Shown piece by piece: positions 12,665 to 22,502 of a DNA stretch of 64,000 nt; the stretch's first letter is position 1; each line of letters starts with the position of its first letter. Source of the DNA: Microstegium vimineum (Eukaryota; Streptophyta; Magnoliopsida; Poales; Poaceae); NCBI GenBank assembly GCA_022036555.1, contig CM039139.1, forward strand, positions 11,670,931 to 11,734,930, read 5' to 3'. The translations under genes and the position numbers were made by a program. The notes under the pieces are model-generated. The model was not told where the DNA came from. It did not search any database and saw only the letters and a program-made list of their open reading frames with translations.

Positions 12665-14256
12665 ATGGAAGAGAAGAGGAAGCTCCAGCTGCAGTGGCGG
12701 CGTGGGCGTGACGGCATCGTGCAGTACCCTCACCTCTTCTTCGCGGCCCTGGCGCTGGCCCTCGTAGTCGCGGATCCGTTCGGCCTCAGTCCGCTGGCCG
12801 GGGTCGACTACCGGCCGGTGAAGCATGAGCTCGCGCCGTACGGGGAGGTCATGGGCAGCTGGCCCAGAGACAATGCCAGCCGGCTCAGGCGCGGGAGGCT
12901 GGAGTTCGTCGGCGAGGTGTTCGGGCCGGAGTCCATCGAGTTCGATCGCGAGGGCCGCGGGCCGTACGCCGGCCTCGCCGACGGCCGCGTCGTGCGGTGG
13001 ATGGGCGAGGAGGCCGGGTGGGAGACGTTTGGCGTCATGAATCCTGACTGGTAAGTGCTTGCTGCTCCGGCGTCCACTCGTTCGATCGTTTGTTGCTATA
13101 TATATAGAAACTCCAAGACGTTTGGCCTGATTTGTTGCATTCTTCTTGGGGAAACATCATGGCGATGCATGTACAATTGTTATTTCTTGGCAAAGGTCAG
13201 AGGAAGTTTGTGCCAATGGAGTGAACTCAACGACGAGGAAGCAGCACGAGAAGGAGGAGTTCTGCGGCCGGCCGCTGGGTCTGAGGTTCCACAGGGAGAC
13301 CGGCGAGCTCTACGTCGCCGACGCGTACTACGGTCTCATGGTCATTGGCCAGAGCGGCGGCGTGGCGTCCTCCATCGCGAGGGAAGCCGACGGGGACCTC
13401 ATCCGGTTCGCGAACGACCTCGATGTCCACAGGAATGGGTCCGTGTTCTTCACTGACACGAGCATGAGATACAGCAGAAAGTGAGCGAAGCAAAACACTT
13501 CGGATTCTCTGTATTTCTGCTGAAAGAGTAGCTAACTAACCAGACAAGAGCTGAATTTGCAGGGACCATTTGAACATCCTGTTAGAAGGAGAAGGCACCG
13601 GGAGGCTGCTCAGGTACGATCCAGAAACAAATGATGTCCATGTCGTGCTCAAGGGGCTGGTCTTTCCAAACGGCGTGCAGATCTCAGAAGACCAACAGTT
13701 TCTTCTCTTCTCCGAGACAACAAACTGCAGGTAACAAAAATGGCTATAATCTGATGAAGCTCATGATTCTAACATATTCATCATGCATGTGTATATATAT
13801 ATATATATATATGAACACAAAAAACATCACATCTGGTGGGCCTTGATCAGGATAATGAGGTACTGGCTGGAAGGCCCAAGAACGGGCGAGGTAGAGGTGT
13901 TCGCGAACCTGCCGGGCTTCCCCGACAACGTGCGCTCCAACGGCAAGGGCCAGTTCTGGGTGGCGATCGACTGCTGCCGGACGCCGGCGCAGGAGGTGTT
14001 CGCCAAGAGGCCGTGGCTCCGGACCCTCTACTTCAAGTTCCCGCTCACGCTCAAGACGCTCACGAGGAGGGCCGCCAAGAGGATGCACACGGTGCTCGCG
14101 CTCCTCGACGGCGACGGGCGCGTCGTGGAGGTGCTCGAGGACCGGGGCCGCGAGGTGATGAAGCTGGTGAGCGAGGTGCGGGAGGTGGGCAGCAAGCTGT
14201 GGATCGGGACCGTGGCGCACAACCACATCGCCACCATCCCCTACCCTTTGGACTAG
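12665..14256 (+). CDS. Ms45: MS45-type strictosidine synthase-like protein, male fertility
   Basis: Four exons: 12665-13050, 13196-13480, 13563-13730 and 13851-14256. All junctions are GT-AG and in phase (a Trp codon is split across intron 1), giving 414 residues. The ATG at 12665 sits in CACCATGG and begins MEEKRKL. An in-frame ATG at 12620 would add 15 residues but has poorer context. Residues 22-40 form a hydrophobic signal anchor (FFAALALALVVADPFGL), and the rest is a beta-propeller of the strictosidine synthase-like/APMAP type (GRPLGLRFHRETGELYVADAYYG, split over exon 2; FANDLDVHRNGSVFFTDTS; GLVFPNGVQIS; LPGFPDNVRS). The sequence follows maize MS45 as I remember it nearly residue for residue. 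MS45 is needed in the anther tapetum for pollen wall formation; its reaction is unknown, and strictosidine synthesis is not expected in grasses. It likely acts in the ER lumen. SF3A2 follows on the same strand. Confidence 0.95.
13792..13812. repeat. (TA)n microsatellite in Ms45 intron 3
   Basis: About ten TA units shortly before the intron 3 acceptor (AG at 13849-13850). Likely length-variable. Confidence 0.85.
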
Positions 14257-14778
14257 CGATATATGATCCTGTTTCAATGCCTCCTAATATTTGTACGTTT
14301 AAATGTCTATATGGATCCTAATATGTGTACGTCTAAATGTCTAATAGAGTGGCTGGTTGTAATCTTGTTTGTAATTGGCAAGTTGGCATAATATAATAAT
14401 GGACAGATTCATCAGATCGAAGAAAAATGGGCATTGGCACTGTAGCAGCAGCGCACTAATTGAATCGAATCGTGTTCAGCTCTCATTTGGATACGATTTG
14501 CTCATGTTTGTTTGGATTAAAATACCTTTCAAATCCAGATCCAGGCTACAAATTTCAATCAAAGAACAAAAATCTCAAATTTGCAATGAAAAATATGATT
14601 GGGCCGAATTCGGAAGGACTTGTTGTCACGACCTCACGGATCCGCGACCGCGATTTGGGCTCGGTTTGATTTAGCCGACATACTAGTAGCGAGTAGCGAC
14701 CGACCTGAGCCGGACTAAATAAAAATCAAAATCGAACAGAGGAGAGGGGGAGACGGCGAGCCAAACCGAGCGGACGCC
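14257..14778. other. Ms45 3' region and SF3A2 promoter
   Basis: Holds the Ms45 3' UTR, with a small internal repeat of a CCTAATAT-GTACGT-TAAATGTCTA motif at 14282-14342, then a GC-richer stretch just before SF3A2. No clear TATA box is seen, as is usual for housekeeping genes. Confidence 0.5.
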
Positions 14779-17700
14779 ATGGATCGCGAGTGGGGCTCCA
14801 AGCCCGGCAGCGGCGGCGCCGCAACCGCCCAGAATGAGGCCATCGACCGGCGGGAGCGCCTCCGCCGCCTGGCCCTCGAGACTATCGACCTCGCCAAGGA
14901 CCCCTATTTCATGCGCAATCACCTCGGCAGGTAACCCGCCCTAAACCCTAGCTTCTTCTTCGAACTCGCGCCCGTCTGGATTGGATTCACTTCGATCTAT
15001 GCGCTGATTCTGCTTGTTTGTAGCTATGAGTGCAAGCTATGCCTGACGCTGCACAACAACGAGGGGAACTACCTGGCCCACACGCAGGGGAAGCGGCACC
15101 AGACCAACCTCGCCAAGCGCGCAGCCCGCGAGGCCAAGGACGCGCCCGCGCAGCCCCAGCCCAACAAGCGCAAGCTTGCCCCTCGCAAGTCTGGTGCGTG
15201 AAAAAAAAACAGAATCTCCATTCTCCTTTTATTCGCAAAATTGTTGTTGTTTATTAGAATTGTCAGTTATAAACTAGGTCTCCTTATTTACTTTCTGCAG
15301 TTTGGACTTTGTATGGTCCAATCAGGTAGAAGTATGCTATTATGCTTGTTCAGAGTGTTTAGAATGAAGAAGCGAGTTGAATCTCTTTCCTTTTGTGGTT
15401 AATATGTAAGTTCAAAGATTGATGCAAAATTATAGCCATATCAAATTATCAATGCAATTTAGTTCACCCAATATTGATCCATAGCAAGTGGACCTGGAAG
15501 ATTATGCAACATCAGCTTTGCTGTGCCGACCTTTCCATTTTTTTCATATAATTTCACTTAATACGTGACATCCCCTTTGGATTGTGTTTTGCATCCTTGA
15601 ATTCTGCTGGAATTGAACTGATTCCTGCATTTTTTTTGATCAAATCTGTGGGTTCCAAAGGAGGCCTAAGAGTATGAAGAACAAACCTGAAACTGTTTTT
15701 TTTTTTTAAAAAAGATAGTTGTTCTTTTTTAGCTGCCCAATCCCCAATAAAAAGCTTTCCTGCTAATTTGAAGTTCTCTTAGTTTCCCTGATATCAATGG
15801 ATGTTCCTTGAGACAGAAAATTTATCTGAGTTAGTATAGCTTGAGACAGAAAATTCATCTGAGTTAGTATAGCTTGAGACAGAAAATTTATCTGAGTTAG
15901 TGTTATAGTGATTACTCTACTGCAAGCATTTTTTTTACAAGCTATAGTCCCTCCTGTTTTGTTATCACCTTTTGGTAGTACAACGCAACTTAAGTTATTA
16001 ACACAGTATTTTCTTGTCAGTTGTTCTCATTAGCTTTCTTTCCTAGATTTCCTGTTAAATTAAAGTTCTCTGGGTTTCCCTGAGACCAATGGATTCCTTG
16101 AGACAGAAAGTTTATCCAAGTTAGTGACTAGTGATTACTCTACTGCGAGCAATTTTTTTATAAGCTATTAGTCCCTCCTGTTTTGTTGTCACCTTTTGAT
16201 AGTACAGTACAACTTAAGTTATCAACACAGTATTTTCTTGTCAGTTGTTCTCATTAGCTTTCTTTCCTCCCTTTGCAGTTAAGATTGGCAGACCCGGGTA
16301 TAAAGTAACTAAACAATATGATCCTGAGACGAAGCAACACTCGTTTCTCTTTGAGGTTAGTATTCCTTGTGTTGGCATTGCTTACCAAGTCCTCACCTCA
16401 CACATGGTTATATGTTGAATATTGTAAAATGCAGGAATTTGGTTTAACTTTAATCAGACATATCACATGTAACTTTTGGTGTATTTCTATTTTTCTCATG
16501 TAATTTAGGGCACCTAACAAGTTTCATATGCCAATGATCTTATATTGATTTCAGTTAAGTTACTTTTTCTTTGCATTTTAAAGATCATTTCACATAGTTG
16601 TCTTTTTTTATATATATGAAGAGTGCTTAAGCTCAAATTTTGAAACCATTGTTTATCTTGTCTGGAATTTATCTTCTGATAAACTAGCATAGTTGATAGG
16701 TTCTCCAAATTATAATATGCAACTAATTGCCTATATTTTGTCAACTCTGCTCCTTGACCATTTTTGTCATCTGAAACTATTCTTATCTTTAGAAGTAATT
16801 AGTTTTATGCATTTGACTGAATAATATAATACAGTATAGTCTTGATGAATACAACACTAGCTAATGACATCATAACTCATAATTTGCAAATTTCGCTATA
16901 CCATTTTTTTTGTTACAATACATTTAAATGCTTTAAATCGGAGGATTGGATCAATAACTTTTCGCATTTTTCATTTTAGATTGGTTACCCTGAAATCGAA
17001 GATAATTCCAAGCCCAGGCATCGTTTCATGTCATCATATGAACAGGTAAACCTGATCTCTGACTCTGAGCATGCCCTTTGAACTATAGTGTGTTGATTTG
17101 GTGTCTGTACTGTCTGGCTCACTAAAATCTATTCATCTTATTTGTACAGAAAGTCCAAAGTTGGGATAAGAGGTATCAATACCTACTTTTTGCGGCAGAG
17201 CCCTATGAAATCATTTCATTCAAGGTAATCTCTTCCAAAAGTTTAATGCCACGGTATCAGGTACACTGTTCAATTAGTGCTATTAACACTGTTTGTTTCT
17301 GCAGATACCAAGTACAGAGATTGACAAATCAGCGAGCAAATTCTTCTCTTACTGGGATCCTGACAAGAAGGAATATCTGGTGAGTTTACTTTTTTTAACA
17401 AATTTGTACCTTGAATTTAGCTGTTTTTTCTAGCAATCTTGATTTCACAACTATACTTTGTGTGTTGCTAACAGCTGCAGCTTTACTTCAAACCAAGACC
17501 GCCAGAAGCTCATAAACCACCACCAGCTCCTCCTGGGACTTTGCCTAATGGGAATGGGGTTCCTGGTGCTCCACCAAGGCCACCGGGGCAAGCTTCCCCA
17601 CCCCCGCCACAAGTTCCACCACCTCCGCCTCATGCACCCCCTCCTGCACCTATGGGGATGCCCCCTAGGATTCCTCCACCACCAATGGGGGGTGTTCAAC

Positions 17701-17825
17701 CTCCGCCGCCTCCACCACCGATGGCAAATGGTCCGCGGCCAATGATTCCCCCACCACCTAACTTCACTCCCGGAGCACCCCCACCGCGCCCTCCAATGCA
17801 AGGCTTTCCTGGGCAACAGCAGTAG
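14779..17825 (+). CDS. SF3A2: Splicing factor 3A subunit 2 (SF3A66/PRP11)
   Basis: Seven exons: 14779-14930, 15024-15193, 16279-16355, 16980-17045, 17150-17224, 17305-17379 and 17475-17825. They total 966 bases, or 321 residues, and all junctions are GT-AG. The start MDREWGSKPGSGG is the conserved family N-terminus. A U1-type/matrin zinc finger (CX2CX12HX5H) uses C54, C57, H70 and H76. The core that binds SF3A1/SF3A3 follows (GRPGYKVTKQYDPET, IGYPEIEDNSKPRHRFMSSYEQ, AAEPYEIISFKIPS, FFSYWDPDKKEY). From about residue 206 the tail is proline-rich (PPPP, PPRPP, MGMPPRIPPPP). Plant proteins have a shorter tail than the human one. SF3A is part of U2 snRNP and helps fix it to the branch point, in the nucleus. 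The gene is intact. Confidence 0.96.
15719..16270. repeat. Tandem duplication inside SF3A2 intron 2
   Basis: About 15719-16020 and 16018-16270 share long runs in the same order (AAGTTCTCT...TTTCCCTGA, CTTGAGACAGAAA, GTGATTACTCTACTGC, TCCCTCCTGTTTTGTT, CAACACAGTATTTTCTTG). The first unit also holds a threefold repeat of a roughly 33-base CTTGAGACAGAAAATT module at 15808-15905. The copies diverge by scattered changes. The second ends at the intron acceptor. Confidence 0.8.
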
Positions 17826-18610
17826 TTGACTGCTTAGCTAGCAATGTTCCAGTAATTGACAATCAGCAAAAGTTTCACGCTTGCTTGTGTTGCCTTATGC
17901 TTTTCAACTCAAAACTTTGTATGTTGTCATAGGCTTACATGGTCTCCGGGACTATACTCAAATGCCAGCTTGTTGGATTTTTTGTACCCACTTTTAATCC
18001 AAGTACTTGTTTAAAAATAGCAAGTGCGTGTGTATTCTGTTTCCTGATCTCATATTCTCATGTTACAGTTGCGCCTTTGTGACCTTCGTGGATGAGCAGA
18101 ATGCTGTAACCTCGTTTTCTTACGTTCTTTCACACATGCTCTTGGCAACGATTGTATCTACTTGGCCACGCTACACGGTCGTAACCAAACGTCGAACATG
18201 TAGCCTCCTGGATAGCCATAATCACGCGTGACGAATAGAATTGTCACACAAGCAGAATTTGACTCTGATTAATAGAGACGGGGTGCTGGCGTACTGCTAC
18301 ACCAGGCAAGAGGTTTATCATTACAATGTTTGCTGTTCAAGAGGTTCCAACAAAAACCCCTTGAAAGCGAATGCTCTTTTGCTCTACTAGCTAAAACTTA
18401 GAACAATCTGATTTCGGTTCCAACAAAAGCCCCTTGAAAGCGAATGCTCTTTTGCTCTACTAGCTAAAACTTAAAACAATCTGATTTCGAACTCCTACAA
18501 AATCCAGTGAAATCGCAATACATCCCCTATTCTGCTTCGTTGGTTCAGCACATCTTCTCAGCGCGGTACATCTCCTATTCTGCGTCGGTTCAGCAAGTTT
18601 CTCAGTGTGG
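17826..18610. other. Convergent 3' ends of SF3A2 and the phosphate carrier
   Basis: SF3A2 (+) stops at 17825 and the carrier (-) stops at 18611, so this stretch holds both 3' UTRs and the space between. It contains a 73-bp tandem duplication. No other gene is seen. Confidence 0.6.
18343..18488. repeat. 73-bp perfect-phase tandem duplication
   Basis: Units 18343-18415 and 18416-18488 differ at only two positions by eye. They lie 120-270 bases past the carrier stop codon, so probably in its 3' UTR. Confidence 0.9.
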
Positions 18611-21170
18611 TCAGTTCTGCTTTTCGTGACCCTCTTGGCGTAAAGAGGAGGCAGCAGCACAGCTACGAACCACTCCGCCAGATGTTGGCCTGTACAATTA
18701 TATGACCAAAAAAAAAATTGAAATAACTTGATATCATGGCATAGACGGTTAGTGATGCTCATACACATAGACACGCGCTTTAGAGACGTACTAACATGGT
18801 TTACTTACAATCCAACAAATACTTTGAACGCGTCATAGGTTGCCCATTGCGCTCCTGTCAGAGCACCAACCATAATTATACGAAGAGGAAGGCCGCGCGT
18901 GAAAAGACCCCACATTCCTAGAGTTCTTACAGCCTGGAAGTATGATATGGTAAAGAATAATATGGTCTGACAACTAGATAAGAGCTTAAATTACTCCCTC
19001 CGTTCCAAATTATAAGTTGTTTTGATTTTTTTTGGTACATCCATTTTGCAATGTATCTAGGTATAATAAGATGTCTAATCACATAGTAAAATTGATGAAA
19101 CAAAAAAAAAGTTAAAGCGACTTATAATTTGAAACGGAGGGAGTATATAATAATTTTTCAACCTTGAATTTTGAGATAGGAATAGAAGCTTACATCGGCC
19201 ACGGTGGCTCCACTTGTATTGTTCAGAAAAGATACGAGGTTGTCTGCAGGATGAGATATAGCCGCACAGAATACTCCAGCAATATACCCCCCTGCAAAAC
19301 TCACTGCTAGTTGTAGTGGCTTACTGCATTGGTCTTTCGGTTTTGGTACTGCATGCTTGTACACCATCTCAACAATGGTTTCAAAGCAAGCAAATTTCAT
19401 CATAGTGTCTGCAGGATAGTACATAAAGTAATTAGGGACTTATGGAGCACAAGGTCAACATAAGACTTCTGTGCAGATTATCACTACACGGCAATGTTTT
19501 CTGCACAGTGGCTCAAAGGTGAGTGGACAACTGAACCATTTATTTTTTCAAGTTATCCATAAACACCACACTCCAAGATTATATTATGTACTTTTCTCTT
19601 AGTAAGAAAAACGTAACGAATAATTGGTTCCAATACTTTTTTTCATTTTTTTTACATGGTTAGCGCAGGGACCAGAAAGTACAACAAATGAAATAATAAG
19701 TATGCGGATCTGATACAAAGAGACATACTTTACACTAGTAATAATTGTGTGCTTTGATAACTAACTTAGATTTCTAGCGCAGTAGTGCAGAGTCCAATGA
19801 ATTGTATAGATCATTAAGGGCCTGTTTGGGACTGCTCCGCTCCACGTTTTTCAGCTCTACTCCACGTTTTTTAACCAAACGGTTTTAGCTCCACGCACAC
19901 AGCTCCAGAAAAAAAGATGGAGTTGTGAGAGCACCTAAAGAGGTACTCCACCAACTCCAGTTTTTTGTGGAGCTGCTCCACACTGGAGTTTGCGGAGCAG
20001 AGTTTGTGGAGCAGTCCTAAACATGCCCTAAAAGCTTTTACTGAAACAATTCATCCAGTCCAAAACTATATTTTGTACTAGTATTTTGGCAACAGCCACA
20101 TGGGTAAGCAATGAAACAAAGCAGCGGAGCAACTGCTACACACAGGACTAAATTACAGAAGTTTTGGTACTGGTCAAATTATAAATACTGGGTGTATGAA
20201 ATGAGCAGTGATGAGCCTTAACAAGCAACTGTAATGGAAGAACTAACAAGACATTTTGACTCACAGGGAACTTGGCGGCCCCAAAGAGGAAGCAGTCCTT
20301 TGTAAAGCCTGAAATTTGCACCCAGTGTTAAAGAGTTGCTCTCCAAAACCTTGGACAATAACACAGATCAGACAAGCCATGCAGTATCTATACCCAAAGG
20401 CACCTTCAGATTGGACAATCTTCGGAAGCCCGTCGATCAGGCAGCGAGCGAATCCAGGCTGCGTCTGGACTCGAATCTTGACAGCCTCCATGGGGCATAG
20501 TGCTACATCTGCAATCACCTCAGCAGATGCCGAAGCTGCAAGGTAGATCAAAGTCCTCAACCTTTCAGCATTCTCGGGACCAGCAATGTCAGAGTAGCAC
20601 TTCTTGAAGAACTCGTAGAACCCAAACTTGCAGGCCCCCTGGCAGCTGTACCCAACCAGTGTGGCTATCCAGCCCTTGAAGAAGCCACGGGGGCCTTGCT
20701 CATGGAGCATGAGAGCAAAGGCAGATGGAATGTCCCTGTACTTGCCAGGATCCACCTGAGTGAAGGAACATTGAAGCAGGCAGAAGCTCCATAACATTAG
20801 TCATTGATACATGGAGAAGGAGAACAAGCAAAGCAAAGGAACCTCTCGCTGACGGGCGGCGACGGACCTGCATGTTGCACTTGACGAGGTCGAGAGGCGT
20901 TACGGCGAGGTGAGTGAGGCCGGTGCTGAGGACGCCGCCGAGGGCGCAGGTAGCGTAGAACAGCGGCGTGTGCATCTCTATAACCTCCTCCCCTTTCCCC
21001 TCCGCCTTCCCAACCGCCGCCGCCGCTCCAGCTGCCTTCCCGGATCGGACGCGGGCGGCGGCCTCCCACTGCCTCCCGAGCTGCTCGGCGCTGGTGACCA
21101 GCGCGGCCAGGACGCGGTCGAGGGGCAGCGGGGCCGAGGAGGGGCACCCGACCTTGTCGCGGCTCGCCAT
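18611..21170 (-). CDS. Mitochondrial phosphate carrier protein (PHT3/MPT family)
   Basis: Six exons on the minus strand: 20868-21170, 20394-20755, 20265-20308 (only 44 bases), 19194-19408, 18809-18933 and 18611-18689. They total 1128 bases, or 375 residues, and all boundaries are GT-AG and in phase. The protein imports inorganic phosphate with protons across the inner mitochondrial membrane for ATP synthesis. The three mitochondrial-carrier repeats show PLDLVK (residues 92-97), PMEAVK (189-194) and PADNLV (290-295, lacking the final basic residue as is usual in phosphate carriers). Family hallmarks include GWIATLVGYSCQGACKFGFY, LYKGLLPLWGRQVPY and TGAQWATYDAFKV. The first 60 residues are a poorly conserved, Ala-rich mitochondrial presequence. 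The frame stays open far upstream of 21170, but that part has no family similarity and the ATG has good context. The last intron begins GTAAGT, which contains an in-frame TAA. Confidence 0.95.
18994..19143. mobile_element. Stowaway MITE in a carrier intron
   Basis: 150 bp, with inverted ends CTCCCTCCGTTCCAAATTATAAG and its complement, flanked by TA on both sides (18992-18993, 19144-19145). Lies in the intron between the exons ending at 19194 and starting at 18933. Confidence 0.9.
19818..20028. mobile_element. Tourist-like (PIF/Harbinger-type) MITE in a carrier intron
   Basis: 211 bp. The ends GGGCCTGTTTGG and CCTAAACATGCCC are imperfect inverted repeats, flanked by TAA on both sides. The interior repeats CTCCA/TGGAG motifs that would fold into a long hairpin. 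Confidence 0.85.
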
Positions 21171-22502
21171 CTCGGACTGAGGCACGGGAGGAGCTGCTGG
21201 GTGTCCGACGGGAGAGCGTGGGCGTGGGCCTCGCGCATGGTAGGGAGGAGGGAGCGGTGGAGGGGGTTGCGGCGAAGGCCGCGTTGGTGCCGCAGCCTGC
21301 AGGCGTCGTCCCGCTCGGGAGAAGCTGGGAGCTCCCTCCCCTCTGCCGAGTCCCCACGTGACCTGACGGCACTTGCCGGCGTGTAAAGTGGCGTGCCCCT
21401 TGGTGTGTGCTCTGCTTCTGGCTGCTGCTTTTTCCTTGTGGGCCGCGGCCTCCGACGTCGTATTTGCGTGCGCGGATGGGGTGGGGGCAGTGTCGCGGGG
21501 CACGGCGAAAGAGCCCAGCGCAGGTCTGGCCGCTTGACGGGACTGGGCACTCCCCCTGGACGATAGGCCCGAGCGCGCCGGGGTGATTTTGGCATGTCCG
21601 GGCCGGAGAAAATGATGCGACGCACGGCGGAAACGAGGAAGACGTCTCACGCGTTTTGTGGACTGTGAATTTTGTGGACAAACCGAAGCGTGCCTCGTCC
21701 CTCGCATAGTATGCCAATGCTACCTCAGGTAGGCTGTTTCGTCGTGCATTAGCATTCGAGTGCATGGGAACCACATGGTTTGAAACTTTGAAATCTGAAC
21801 CAGGTGATGTCTCACGTGTTTTGAATCAAACATCTCCAAACGAAATCGGGAAAGCGAGGGCCGGAGACAATGCAAGGCCTAAAACTGCTACACAGGCCTT
21901 AGATTGAGGTGGGCAGATTACATGGGCTTGATCTTGAGAAGTAATCAGCACGAACGCCATACGAATTTTGGAGGTGCTTATGAACGCATCAATTCGAAAC
22001 TCCAAACCACTCGCAAATCGCAACTCATGGAGGAATTTTCCCTGATTCTTTGCCGCGTGGACGGTTAGGTTAGGTTAGGTCCGCTGGCCATGGAGTAACA
22101 ACAACGCCGGTGAGCTCCACTTTGCTGACATCACTAGTGTTTTTCTTTCAACAAATATTGACTAGTAATTTCAAACAACATGTCAAATAAAAAAGTCTCG
22201 TCATTTCAAACGGGGAGTACAAAACTGCTAGTGGAAGTATTCTGTTTGGCGGTTTGCCCATAGATACAGGTACATCCAGCCTTACCCACATAATTGGTTT
22301 TAGCAATTGTCCTTTTCCATCTTACAATGGTTAGATTCAGGTGCAAAGAGACTGGACTATGGAGTTAGCGATTCTCAACATCTTGGATTTTACAAACCAG
22401 TGAAATAGCGAAACACTACTGAACTTTTTACACCTGAACAACTATAAAACATCTCTTGGAGATTAAAAAAAAAAGGTGCTAAATCGCTCTACCCAACCAC
22501 GA
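21171..22502. other. Phosphate carrier promoter and NSP2 3' region
   Basis: 21171-21720 is GC-rich and holds the carrier's 5' UTR and promoter. Long chance ORFs here reflect GC content only. 21720-22500 is ordinary intergenic DNA with a short GGTTA repeat near 22062-22078 and the NSP2 3' UTR. No gene is seen. Confidence 0.5.

Noticed and set aside
13146..13195. Ms45 second exon starting at the ATG at 13146
   Set aside because: It is intron 1 sequence. The acceptor AG at 13194-13195 restores the split Trp codon and the MS45 reading.
12808..14277. Long minus-strand and other-frame ORFs over the Ms45 exons
   Set aside because: They are shadows of GC-rich coding DNA: no family match, and they cross introns.
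18460..18774. Separate minus-strand gene over the carrier's last exon
   Set aside because: The frame differs from the conserved PTSGGV ending. Only the G+78-base exon at 18611-18689 fits the carrier.
20700..21707. Extending the phosphate carrier N-terminus to the open frame beyond 21170
   Set aside because: The extra 179 residues have no family similarity and show the amino-acid bias of GC-rich DNA. The ATG at 21170 has good context and gives the normal length.
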